From NCBI GenBank assembly GCA_012931725.1, contig WHSA01000342.1:1-64000 (forward strand): DNA of 64,000 nt, written 5' to 3'. The stretch comes from Litsea cubeba. Lineage: Eukaryota > Streptophyta > Magnoliopsida > Laurales > Lauraceae. The notes below the pieces were generated by a model, which saw only the letters and a program-made list of their open reading frames with translations, was not told the DNA's origin and made no database searches. Shown here in pieces: positions 45,088 through 55,969 of this stretch. Within the stretch, counting starts at the first letter, position 1, and every line of letters starts with the position of its first letter. The translations under genes were made by a program, and so were the position numbers.

Positions 45088-46705
45088 GCCCCTATAAAAT
45101 TTTGTTTCCTTCTATTATATTTGAATAATAGGTCTTCTTGGGGTTTAATGACCAAAATTGTATTTTGGTCTTTTAATTAACAATTATTGATGGTTAAGGT
45201 TTGGGGCCACGAAGTTTTCCTCGGGTTCCCTCCATGTAAAAAGTATAATTTTTTTGGGGTTCTTGGGGGGCAATATGTAATAAGGGAAAAACGAAAATTT
45301 TCCCATTTCAATTGTGGGGCTCACTTTTAAGAAATTCAATTAATTCATTATCTTTTACGCCTGATTTTAAATTTGTGCCCAACTTCTCTTTCGATCCAAA
45401 AAGAAAAGGAAAGTAGATAAAGTTGAATCATGCGTTCAGGATTTACTTAATCCAAAAGTATGCAGATTGTTGATTGAATAATAGCACAGTGGGTGTTAAA
45501 ACCAATGAATGGATTGAGTTTCTTAAAGATAGGCCCCACCGAAGTGCACATGACAGGCGCTGTATTGTACCTTTGCCCTCTTACCATTGTTTGGTCACTC
45601 AGTTGAAGGAACATGTCCTGAAATTTTGTGGAGGTAACTCCTGAAATTATTGTTTGATTTAGCATTTTGCTGAAGCTCTCATTTAATGGTGCCCAATTGA
45701 ATTAGTTTTTAGGTGTGAAAAATCATTAATCGGTGTCTGAATGACGGTGAAGCCCACCTATATAAAATCCGAACTTCTTATAAAACTCGTCTTTCCTTCC
45801 CTATATGAGAGATGGAACTTTTCGCGCTAGTATGTTCTGGGCCCATGATAAGATTTATGCGTGTTTCCCATTATGGAGCCCTCGTATTTGAAATCTGAAC
45901 GACTCATAAAAATGGACAGTTTTTTATGTGATATGAAAAAATTTCAATCTGATATCTTTTAGGCCCATCATAAAATTTATCAAGCATCTACAATTGAATA
46001 AAATATTAGAACAAAATTGTGTTTTGTATATGATCTATTCGGTGATGACCCATTTCATTGCCAAGAACCTACTTCATTTTTTCTTAGCCCTTAACATACT
46101 CATCAGGCTTTAGAGTGGGGCTGTGAGTTTAGAAATTACACAACTCAAAGATAAATGCCTCTTTCTTATAAGGAACATAGCCCAATTTGACTCTAAACAT
46201 AGTTTGGACAAACGGTTAGCTTAATAAATATAATATATTTTGAATAAAAATATTTCAAAAGTTTCATGCCTTTTCCACGATAGGTCCCACCTATTTAGGG
46301 CACGTTTGTGTACAAGCAATTTCCCAGGAAAGATGAAATTGCCACATCAGCAAGTTTTATTATTTTTAAAAACTTCGAAAAAGGTTTTCAGTGGAAGTTA
46401 GAAATTCATGTTTGGTGCAAATTCTTTTTCCACGATGAATTGGTGCGGCGAAAGATTCCTTTTTGAAAACTACAATAAAAGATGAAATGGAGTAAATAAT
46501 GGGGGTCGGTTTTCTGTGGAAATGGACTTCTCATAACCCCCCCCCCCCCCCCCCCCCCCCCCCGGAATATTTTCAAGCCTAGGAAGGAAAAAACTAACTT
46601 GGCGAAAAAACAATTCCACTAAAAACAGCCGCACAAAACGCATGAAAAAATGATTTTTGGCATAAAAACACCTCATTTTCTTCGAAAATGGCCGGGATAT
46701 TTGGG
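45088..46705. other. AT-rich spacer with a poly-C tract
   Basis: No gene recognised. A run of about 27 C lies at 46,537-46,563. Confidence 0.5.
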
Positions 46706-47969
46706 CAGGGGCGGCTCAACATTGTTGGGGGCCTTAGGCAAATCATAAAAAGGAGGCCTTTTAGTTAAAGAAATTTAAATAAAAACTAAATCATAAATTT
46801 GCTTCTTGCCTTTCTAGATGCAAAATTACTAATTAAACTTTTGCATTCAAGTTTAGACAATAAATCATTTTCGATAGATAAAATTGCTGAACCGTTTAAT
46901 CTATCTTGAGACCTAGTTGTTCTTAAATAATTTTTTATAATCTTCAGTTTTGAAAAACTTCTTTCTGCAGATGCAACTGTAACAGGTATGGTAAGTAATG
47001 TTCTATATGTAATAAAAAAATTTGGAAAACGATTTAGTTCTTTTATTAGATTAAGTATTTCAATTGGAGTATTAATTTCTGTTTTTGCAATTTCCTTTAA
47101 AAATTTTAATTCCGAAAATAAATCCAAGCCATCAATATCAGAATGCATGTCATGCTTAAGAAATTTTTCAAGATCTAGACATTTTTTTTTCTAAAGAACA
47201 ATTATCAAAGGACCTTAATCTTACAAGACTAAACAAAAAACCAAAAATGTCATCATATTTCGAAAAAAATTCAAATCTATCTTGCAGTGAAGATATTGCT
47301 TGATCTACAATATAATAGAAATAATCAATTTTGAAAGATTCCTCTGCAGATTTCACCTCTTCAGCGTTTTCATCAAGTTCATCAAATTGTTTATTATTTT
47401 TACCGATGAGTGACACGTTTTTTTACGGAATGTTGGCTCTATTTCCATTTCAGCTGGCAACTTGTTTAGATGAATCCAGTGCAGAGTTAAAACCATTTTC
47501 TCTATAGTTTTTAAAATAAGAAATAAGTCCCTTTAATTTATCCATAGCAAGATCTATATGCATGTTTTCAAGTTGTAAGCTCTTGCTAACTGAATTTACA
47601 GCAAACAATATCTCATACCAGATATTCATTCTCAATATAAATTCAAAGCTTTCAATCTCATAGGTTGCTAGGCATTTGGCTTCACTCCTTGTCTTAGGAT
47701 CTTCACTAACTTCTGCTAATCTCAGTAAAGCATCCCTAATTTTGGGGCTTGAAATTTTAGAGCTTTTAACACTTTCAATGCGACTTTCCCAACATGTTTG
47801 GGACAAAGGTTTAGGAGTCAAAGTAATATAGTCTAACAAAACTTTCCATCTTTTTGTTAAAGAAGCAATTAAAGAGTATATATGTTGTACTACTCCAAAA
47901 AATGATATTGCTTTAGAGCATGAATTAGCCATATCACAAAGAACCAAGTTAAGACTATGGCAACCACAA
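46706..47969 (-). mobile_element. hAT transposase pseudogene (ZMYM1/TTF type), N-terminus cut off
   Basis: The left end, CAGGGGCGGCTCAAC, is a hAT terminus. Reading leftward from 47969: a central transposase region (47947-47450, RWKVLLDYI, KCLATYEIESFEFIL), a linker (47416-47168), and the C-terminal dimerisation domain (47148-46786, PVTVASAERSFSKLK, RLNGSAILSIEND). Stops near 47,450 and 47,420 and a frame change near 47,160 inactivate it. The N-terminal zinc finger and most of the RNase-H-like core are missing because a CACTA end abuts at 47970; they do not reappear on the far side of the Helitron. Confidence 0.9.
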
Positions 47970-48871
47970 CACTACAAGAAATTTGAGGTCTAAGGACGAT
48001 ACAAATTTGTCCCAAAATGTACAAATTTCGTCACCGAAACTAATTAAGACGAAAATTTTTTGTCACCCGTTTTGTTGCCAAAGCCTTGTCTCTAAAAGGT
48101 ATTGGAGACGGAAAAAAAAATAGTCATTGAAAAAGATAAATTTGTGACGATTTTTTTTTGTCTCCAATACACTCTGTTGGGAACATACTTGTAAGTAATT
48201 TGTGACAAAATATTTTGTCATTAAAGGAAGAAATTAGAGACAAAAGTTTTTTATCATAAATATAAGAAATAAAGATGAAATAATTTTGTTGTGTTTAATA
48301 TAAAGGAAGACGAAAAAAATTTGTCAAAAAAGCTACCAATGGATGACGATTTTTTTTTTGTCTCCAATCGACTCTGTGGGAACATACTTGTAAGTAATTA
48401 ATGACAAAATATTTTGTCATTAGAGGAAGAAATTTGAGAAAAAAATATTGTCATAAATATAAGAAATAGAGACGAAATAATTTTGTCGTGTTTAATATAA
48501 ATGAAGAAGAAAATAATTTGTCTAAAAAAGTACTAGTAGATGACGATTTTTTTTGTGTCCAATCGACTCTGTGGGAACAAACTTATAAGTAATTAATGAC
48601 AAAATATTTTATCATTAAAGGAAGAAATTAGAGTAAAAAATATTTTGTCATAAATATAAGAAATAGAGACGAAATGATTTTGTTGCGTTTAATATAAAGG
48701 AAGACAAAAAAAATTTGTCAAAGAAACTACCAATAGAGGCAAAAATAAATTTACAAATTAACAAAATGAAAATATCCATTCATCATTACAAATAATTTCG
48801 TCCTAATACAATAAAATTGTGTAATATCCACAAAATATCCACAATTCCATAAAATATCCAAAATATCCAAA
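47970..48871 (+). mobile_element. CACTA-type terminus with a 198-bp subterminal tandem array
   Basis: Begins CACTACAAGAAATTTGAG, a standard CACTA terminus, inside the hAT transposase. It is followed by about 100 bp of GACGAAA/GTCACC motifs and then about three copies of a 197-199-bp unit (TGACGATTTTTTTTTGTCTCC at about 48144, 48343 and 48540). It stops at 48871, where Helitron helicase codons begin. No second terminus and no transposase. Confidence 0.8.
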
Positions 48872-50905
48872 TGCATTGGGAGATTGTATTATGCTCCACC
48901 TGATACAGGTGAAAGGTACTATTTGAGAATGCTCCTACATATTATACGTGGCGCTCAAAGCTATAAAGATCTAAGGACAGTCAACGGTACCGTGCATGAT
49001 TCATTTAAACTGGCGTGCTCAGGACTTGGATTGCTTGATGATGATAATGAGTGGGACAATGCGATTTTCGAAGCATCAACTTGGGCTACAGGACATCAAT
49101 TAAGGAACATGTTTGCAGAAATACTAATGTTCTGTGAGGTTACAAATCCATTACAATTATGGGAGAAGAATTGTGAATCACTTTCTGAAGATATAGCAAA
49201 GAGACTAGAGAGACAAGGCTGCACAATAAATTCAGAATTTTCTATATTTGAAATCCATAATCATGCACTTATTGAAATCGAAACCATCTTAAATAAGAAT
49301 GGAAGATCATTGAAGGAATTCACAAATATGCCATTGCCTCGCTATGAAGACGCCGATTACATCTCAAATAGGCTACTCCATGAAGAAATTTCCTACAATA
49401 CTGAAGATCTTATCTCTGAGTTTGATATCTTATATACAAAACTAAATCAAGGACAATCCAGAGTATTTCACAATATCATGACATCATGTCAGGAAAGAAA
49501 ATGTGAAATCTTCTTTGTCAATGGCGGCGGTGGAACAGGTAAGACATACTTGTGGAAAACAATTATTACAAAGCTTAGAAGTGATGGCAAAATAGTCTTG
49601 GCTGTTGCATCATCAGGAATAGCATCTTTGTTGTTGCCAGGAGGTTGTACTGCACACTCACGCTTCAAAACCCCACTGCAACCTCATGAGACTTCATGTT
49701 GCTCCATAAGTAAAAAATCAAATTTGGCTGATCTTATTCGAAATACAACTTTGATTATATGGGACGAAGCACCAATGATGCATAAGCATGCCTTTGATGC
49801 TGTTGATAGAACTCTACGTGACATACTCAATGTGTCTAACCCTACTGCAGGCTCAAAATTATTTGGAAGAATAACTGTTGCATTCGGTGGAGATTTTAGA
49901 CAAATTCTACCTGTAATTAGAAAAGGAAGTAGAGAGGATATAGTTTCTTCTTCAATTACAAAATCTTTGATATGGAAGCATTGTAAGGTTCTAAACCTAA
50001 CCGAAAATATGCGTCTCCAAAATTTAAATACTGATGATGATATGGCACAGTTTGCAAGATGGGTATTAAGTATTGGAGATGGAGAATGCAACTCTACCAG
50101 TGATGATGATGATGATAACTTGGTTGAGATACCATCTGATTTAAGAATTGATACATACAATGATGAGATTCTGCCACTGATAAATTTTGTTTATGAGAAC
50201 ATATATAAGAATTATAATGATCCATCTTATCTGATGGATAGAGCCATCTTAACACCACTGAATGATTATGTTGACAAGATTAATGGTGTTGTTCTCTCAA
50301 TGATTCCTACACAAGGGCAAACATATTTAAGCGCCGATACAATGGTGGAGTCTGATACCAATGAAAGTAATCAAGGAATCTTGTACACTACAGAATTCCT
50401 TAATACATTAAATGTTAGTGGATTGCCAAATCACTGTCTGGACCTCAAGATTGGAACTCCAATAATGCTGATTCGCAATCTAAATCAGTCTATTGGGTTA
50501 TGTAATGGAACGATGCTTATTATCAAGGAATTGAGACACAAGGTAATAGATGCAGAGATAATTACAGGAACAAATACAGGAGAACGTGTCTTCATACCAC
50601 GCATTATAATGTCAACGGTTGATACAGAATGGCCATTTATACTAAAGAGAAGGCAATTTCCAATAAAAGTTGCATTTGCTATGACTATTAATAAAAGTCA
50701 AGGTCAAACGCTACAAAAAATAGGCCTCTATCTCCCTAAACCAGTATTCTCTCATGGCCAACTGTATGTAGCTATTTCCAGAGTCATAAGGAAATCTGGA
50801 TTGAAAATATTACTGAAGAAAAATGATGGCATCCCTTTTGGCTATACAAGAAATGTTGCATACAATGAAGTGTTGAATGAAGTAAAAAGGCATTCCACAA
50901 ACTAA
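48872..50905 (+). CDS. Helitron Pif1-like helicase, 5'-truncated but open
   Basis: ATP-dependent 5'-3' DNA helicase that in Helitrons is normally the C-terminal half of a Rep/helicase (RepHel) protein driving rolling-circle transposition. The frame is open from the junction at 48872 to the TAA at 50905, about 677 codons. It starts inside the conserved IGRLYYAPPDTGERYYLR stretch, so there is no native start codon (the first in-frame candidate at 48884 is TTG). Helicase motifs are all present, numbered from 48884: GGGGTGKT (Walker A, about 214-221), IWDEAP (Walker B, 292-297), GGDFRQ (335-340), LTENMRL and the C-terminal TINKSQGQT...LYVAISR. The HUH endonuclease half is missing. Open frame and preserved motifs suggest recent loss. 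Confidence 0.93.
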   Translation, partial: CIGRLYYAPPDTGERYYLRMLLHIIRGAQSYKDLRTVNGTVHDSFKLACSGLGLLDDDNEWDNAIFEASTWATGHQLRNMFAEILMFCEVTNPLQLWEKNCESLSEDIAKRLERQGCTINSEFSIFEIHNHALIEIETILNKNGRSLKEFTNMPLPRYEDADYISNRLLHEEISYNTEDLISEFDILYTKLNQGQSRVFHNIMTSCQERKCEIFFVNGGGGTGKTYLWKTIITKLRSDGKIVLAVASSGIASLLLPGGCTAHSRFKTPLQPHETSCCSISKKSNLADLIRNTTLIIWDEAPMMHKHAFDAVDRTLRDILNVSNPTAGSKLFGRITVAFGGDFRQILPVIRKGSREDIVSSSITKSLIWKHCKVLNLTENMRLQNLNTDDDMAQFARWVLSIGDGECNSTSDDDDDNLVEIPSDLRIDTYNDEILPLINFVYENIYKNYNDPSYLMDRAILTPLNDYVDKINGVVLSMIPTQGQTYLSADTMVESDTNESNQGILYTTEFLNTLNVSGLPNHCLDLKIGTPIMLIRNLNQSIGLCNGTMLIIKELRHKVIDAEIITGTNTGERVFIPRIIMSTVDTEWPFILKRRQFPIKVAFAMTINKSQGQTLQKIGLYLPKPVFSHGQLYVAISRVIRKSGLKILLKKNDGIPFGYTRNVAYNEVLNEVKRHSTN

Positions 50906-51037
50906 AAATAAAGGTAATTTCTTTTCCTTTAGACCCTATAAAATATGTCATCATAATTCATATAATGCTTCTCATTATAACTGGATCATAATACTTTGTT
51001 CCTATTACTACAGGATCTCAAAATCATTCAATCATAA

Positions 51038-53091
51038 ATGTCGTCCAAGAGATATCATCGCCTAGAAGAACTCCACTGTTTTTGTGATAGATGGCATATC
51101 AAAGTAAGGCTTAGCAGAGTCCTCGAAGATAGAGAGTATCATACAAGAAAGGGATCAGGAAGAATAAATAAACTTATTCTTATTGATGAAAAGGTAAAAA
51201 GTAGTCTGCATAAATTTGTTATTATGATAAATATTAAATATAAAATCTAATTTAATTTCTGTTTTCTATTTTAAAATCACAGGGCGATCAAATTCTTCGG
51301 ACATTATTTAATGATGAGATCCCAAAATTCGGTAACAACTTATGTGAGGGTAGCTGTTACACCATAAGAAATATTCGGGTTAAGCCAGCTCCAGATACAT
51401 ACAATGTTGTCAAGCATGATTATCAGCTTTCATTGGCAAGAGATTCCTCAATCGTACAAATAACTGATGCATGTCCTGAAATTCCATTCATCAAGTATTA
51501 CTTTGTTCCAATTGATACACTTCCATCTATGCTAAACAAAGTCAAATTTCTTCCAGGTATTAACTTCAAATTTTAACTTTAAGTATAATATTTGATTATT
51601 TAAATTATTATTCATTGCATTATTTCTCATTATATAGATATCATCGGAATTATAGAAGATGTAACGGGCATATCTTATATAAGAAAACAAGATGGAACGG
51701 AACTAGCAAAACTAGATGTTACATTATATGATGAAAGGTATTTTTATTTACAACCTAAAAGTTTGTTTAAAATCAACTATTTGATGAATGTACTAATTTC
51801 TCATTTTCTCCCGTATTCTTGTAGTTTGAAAAAATTGAATCTAACGTTATGGGGAGATTTGGCATCATACCACTTTTATTCTTTAATATCAAATGTTAGA
51901 AGAATCCTCTTGACAACATCAATCGTAGTTAAGGAATACAATGGTAATTAATTAAACTTTCTTCTATGTATTCAAACATATGGTTTAACGCTAATGTTAA
52001 AAGTAAGTGCAGAAAATATTTATCTAAGCACATCATTCGCTATCAGGATAATGATCAACCCAAATATTCCAGAGGCAAACTCTTTATTAAAGTGGTAAAA
52101 TTTTCATCTTTTCAAATTTAATAAATTAAATAATAAAATACATCATTCTAATGTGTTTGAAATTTTAAATATAGGAATGAAGGCCACAGTGGTGATTCAT
52201 TGAATAACAGAATTTTATTGGAAGAATTAGTTTCAATGGTGGAGAATGGAGTAACTGGAGTAAGTTACTTATCATTCACATCTTTTTTATTATTGTTATT
52301 TGCATTTTGCATTTATATTTGTATTATATGAAATATATTAATAAATTTTATACTGTCTATTTATAGATGAAACATGTTACAATCAAAGCTACCGTCGCAA
52401 TGTTGCACATGGATAGACCATTATCGTTCGTATCTTGTAGTAGGTGTGATAAAAAAATCGATCCACGTGTAAATAATGGTCAATGCAATCATTGCACTTT
52501 CCCCACGCGAACAAACAAAATAAGGTAAGTTATTAATAATGCACAAATTTCATGTAATATGTTAGATTTATAAATTAAATATATTCATTTAAACTTTATA
52601 ATGTTTAACTTTTATAACTGTAGATACATTGTAACAATAACGGTAATGGATCGCACTGGAAGTGCAACATTTTTGCTCCAAGACAATGTTGTTAAGAAAT
52701 TCCTGAATACATCAGAAGAAAATTTTGAACAAAATGCAGCTAAGGTAATGACGCAATGTTTGTTTCTTTCTATTCCTTTTTAATATTCTACTATCATATA
52801 CAATATCTCTAAATCTCATTTATCTAATTCTTTGTCTTGTAAATTTATTTTTATCACATTTTTCAGGATGATTGGTACACCCATTTTGCACCTCAAATCC
52901 ATATAGCACTATGGCAGGAATACTTGTTTCATCTCAAGATAGGATCGAACATGACAAAGTCTACTTTTGATAGTGGAGTTCCAATTAAAAAAATAGAACT
53001 CATAAATGCAAATCATGAGGGAAAGTTTTTACTATCAGAAATAGAACATTGTGAGCATTTACACTTTTGTTTTAAAATGTTTATTATTTGA
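51038..53091 (+). CDS. Helitron RPA-like single-strand DNA-binding protein (nine exons)
   Basis: Plant Helitrons often carry RPA70-like genes thought to coat single-stranded transposition intermediates. I infer exons 51038-51193, 51283-51556, 51638-51737, 51825-51943, 52013-52094, 52175-52259, 52367-52524, 52624-52744 and 52867-53091. All introns are GT-AG, and the phases add up to 440 codons including the stop. Exons 1-3 hold an N-terminal OB-fold (WHIKVRLSRV, LILIDEKGDQI); exons 3-5 a second (IIGIIEDVTG, LTLWGD); exons 7-8 a third with a C4 zinc ribbon (CSRCD ... CNHC). Same strand as the helicase, 132 bp downstream. The last exon may be extended: the sequence after SEIEH does not look conserved. 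No disabling change seen, unusual among the elements here. Confidence 0.85.
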
Positions 53092-53436
53092 AAATATTGT
53101 CAAGTAATGCACCTGGTCAAGTGGAAAGTAAAGAGACAACCTCAGTGACTAACGCTGAAACAAGTGGATGAATTGCACAATCTTCTAATTCTTCAAAAAT
53201 TCTAATTATGAATTATTCACTTTTACGTTTGAAGCAGGATTCTTTATTTATTATTGTGCATAAACATATACATATTTCATAAGCTTTTAGTTTAAATATT
53301 CATTCATATTATATTATCATTGTATGACAATTATTTGCAACTATAATTATGCAACGGTATCTATATGATACTATCTATTTCAATTAAATAATATCTTTTC
53401 TTTTACTTTAATATATATAATATATTCTCGCTTTTG

Positions 53437-53468
53437 GGCCCGGGCTAAGCACGGGCCTTTGTTGCTAG
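53437..53468 (+). terminator. Helitron 3' hairpin and CTAG end
   Basis: GGCCCG-GGCTAAGCA-CGGGCC stem-loop, then TTTGTTGCTAG. This is the rolling-circle termination signal, not a transcription terminator. Nearly the same end occurs on the minus strand at 57173-57203. Confidence 0.88.
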
Positions 53469-53507
53469 TTTAATCTAATGACAATCCATCGGTGGAACCA
53501 AGTAATG

Positions 53508-53607
53508 CTACTTGGACATACTTTTTGACATGAATCTTGGACAAACCCCTATGTTACCATTCATATGGGTTTGTTCAAGATTCATGCCAAAAAGTATGTC
53601 CAAGTAG
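53508..53607. repeat. Near-perfect 100-nt hairpin
   Basis: A 41-nt left arm starting CTACTTGGACATAC pairs with a right arm ending GTATGTCCAAGTAG, with two mismatches and an 18-nt loop. It lies 40 bp after the Helitron end. It could be a small foldback MITE; in size and pairing it also resembles a miRNA or siRNA precursor. Confidence 0.85.
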
Positions 53608-54366
53608 ACTTTTTGATATTTTTATGGGCAGAACTGCATGGTGCAGCAAAACATGGGTGGGGCCCACCTTTAGAACATCCAAATCGTGCTATATCCCTAG
53701 TCCCATTGTATATTTTATATCTGAATATTTAAAGTTGATTTCAGTGGGCCATCTAATGGATTGATCACCAGATTTTACACATAAGAAATTCCTTCCATTT
53801 CTGCCCATTAAAAAGAAGTAAAGAAAGTTAATCACAAATTTCAAATTTAGTCGAATGAGCACAATGCTTTGATTACTCTTACATATGTTTTTACGATTTT
53901 AGATCTTCGATCCATGCTCTCTCTCTTCTGGTTGTCGTTTTGGTACGTAGAAACTCTTTTCTGGTTGTTGTTCATGTCTTTGCCCACGAGATCCTTTCTT
54001 TGATCATTCCAATTTCAGATTTCTTTTTCAGTAACATGTTCGACTGGTTGAGAGGTCATGCATGACCACAGGTTCCAGTGTTCTTTACTTTTGTATTTGA
54101 AAATTAACTTGATCCAAATGATAGATCCAACCGGTTGCAGGATTTATTTGGATTAATCAAATGTTTGTGTGATGAAGGGAAAGCTAAAAAATAAGCTATA
54201 AACAAGGACTTATTACCCTTTTGAGTTAGAAGCGATTAAAATTTGGCACACCTATCCTATTTCTGCAGGACTTTTAATTGGTCATTCTACCCACCACATT
54301 ATCCAATTTTAAAAATTTTCAAAGCTCTCATTAAAGTACTTACGATGCATGACAGACTCGTAGTTT
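53608..54366. other. No gene recognised
   Basis: Mixed sequence without coding signature. Its last 30 bases (TTACGATGCATGACAGACTC, near 54,341) are related to 58,242-58,272. Confidence 0.4.
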
Positions 54367-54696
54367 TCACGAGCAAAACCCCGTGGATAACCACGAAACC
54401 ACCAAATGCATAGTAAAGAAAAGATAAATGTGGAACCAATCTCCAACACCATAATCAACCAGGGTACGATCACCATCGTGCAAAAAGATGCCCTCTTTGA
54501 GCACTAGAATGAGCCTAGCTTCATCTAATGCCTCCTGTTGGTTAATGGCCTTCTTCAAGTATGCAACAGTGGCAGACTCATACATCTCCATATGGAAAGG
54601 GCACCCTCTCAAGATCTCTACAACCAACTGTATATTCTTCTTTTTGTGGTTGAATATGATGAGATACTTAGAGGGAGCAAACATGCACATTTCCAA
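54367..54696 (-). CDS. Ubiquitin-like domain protein (109 residues), possibly a captured fragment
   Basis: An uninterrupted minus-strand ORF from ATG 54696 to TGA 54367. Residues about 24-93 follow the ubiquitin-fold spacing: VVEILRG at the start, ATVAYLKKAI in the helix, ARLILVLKEG, then DGDRTLVDYGVGDWFHIYLFF. There is no C-terminal Gly-Gly, so it would not act as a conjugated modifier. The stop codon falls exactly where sequence related to 58,243-58,272 resumes, so the last residues may be read-through into flanking DNA and the true 3' part may be lost. No introns or promoter identified. Fold assignment is by pattern; function unknown. Confidence 0.6.
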   Translation of the reverse strand: MEMCMFAPSKYLIIFNHKKKNIQLVVEILRGCPFHMEMYESATVAYLKKAINQQEALDEARLILVLKEGIFLHDGDRTLVDYGVGDWFHIYLFFTMHLVVSWLSTGFCS

Positions 54697-55489
54697 CTAC
54701 TAAATTACCGAGCAAGAGGAGTTTCAGATTGGAGCCCACTTGATCATCCTAACTCCTAGATCAATGACCCACAATTTCAATGACTTAACAAAAAAAAAAG
54801 TGTGCAGTCAATCGTGGGGCATTAGCCAAGGCCAGCGGGCTCTCTAACTGGGTTGTGAAATAAGCATAGCCATCGAACGATCATATTTATCTATCAAGAC
54901 AAAAAAAAAAAAAAAAAAAAGAGGACGCGCTCTATTCAGCCCAATTGAGCCAAATTCAGTATGTGTTGGCCTGAACAAGTTGAGCCAAATTCAGTATGTG
55001 TTGGCCTGAAGGGGTCCATGCCCATGACCAGCCATGTCCTCTATTATTTCATCCTCCCCAAAGCAACATGTGTCGCCCACAGGTCATCGATCAAAAAAAC
55101 ATCATGGAGTGGGCTACATGCATTTCTAGCTCAGGGATTTAAACATTAAATAAGTGGTAAAATCTTTCAGGTAGGTATTTTAGGGACATTCACATCATTT
55201 GCGGGACCCATTAGATAGAATATTTGGATCAGCAGCACCTGAAACTCGTCCAATCAATTAAAATTGGGTGTGTTCATGCAGCGAGATGAGATCCTCCCTT
55301 TTCTAAGAGAAAATGGGTCGCACCGAATGATCGAAAAAGGAGCTACAAATCTAGATATATAAATTTCTTTTTACTGTAGATTTTTATTGTTGCACAAACA
55401 CACCCAAGTAGCAAAATTTGAACAGACCTACCAATTCGCCTCGCCATATCCGACTCGCATTTGACCCATATAAGTTGACCCATATCTTA
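54697..55489. other. Spacer with a 34-bp tandem duplication
   Basis: No gene recognised. GAGCCAAATTCAGTATGTGT occurs at about 54,946 and 54,980 as part of a 34-bp head-to-tail pair. An A run lies at about 54,900-54,920. Confidence 0.5.
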
Positions 55490-55955
55490 TACGTGTCATT
55501 GACAGGTAAGTTGAGGTTTTAGGATAATTATGGTTGGTAATAGGGATCTCATTGATAGAGTTTAGGATAATTATGGAGAGGTTTTAGGATAATTATAGAG
55601 ATTTTAGGATAATTATGGTTGATAATAGATTGAGAGATTTTTGGATAATTATGGAGAGGTTTTAGGATAATTATTGTTGAGCAAGGAAATCGGTTTTAGG
55701 ATAATTATGGTTGGTAATAGATTGAGAGATTTTTGGATAATTATGGAGAGGTTTTAGGATAATTATGGTTGAGGAAGGAGATGTTTTAGGATAATTATGG
55801 TTGGTAATAGATTGAGAGATTTTAGGATAATTATGGAGAGGTTTTAGGATAATTATGGTTGAGCAATGAGAGGTTTTAGGATAATTATGGTTGGTAATAG
55901 ATTGAGAGATTTTAGGATAATTATGGAGAGGTTTTAGGATAATTATGGTTGAGCA
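55490..55955 (+). repeat. Minisatellite based on TTTTAGGATAATTATGG
   Basis: At least 14 copies of TTTTAGGATAATTATGG in a higher-order pattern of about 95 bp (adding GTTGGTAATAGATTGAGAGA, then GAGAGG, then GTTGAGCAA). The ORFs with NYPKIS repeats on the minus strand are a consequence. Confidence 0.95.
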
Positions 55956-55969
55956 ATTATGGCTGGCTG

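Larger units (their letters stand above)
48872..53468 (+). mobile_element. Helitron, 5'-truncated (helicase, RPA-like gene, 3' terminus)
   Basis: Contains a helicase ORF, a nine-exon RPA-like gene and a standard 3' end: a GC hairpin (GGCCCG 53437-53442 pairing with CGGGCC 53452-53457) followed 8 bases later by CTAG (53465-53468) and a host T. The 5' terminus (TC) and the Rep region are absent; the left edge is a junction with a CACTA subterminal array. It cannot transpose by itself, but could be a source of helicase and RPA if expressed. Confidence 0.9.

Noticed and set aside
49684..50160. 158-codon minus-strand ORF
   Set aside because: Antisense shadow of the Helitron helicase.
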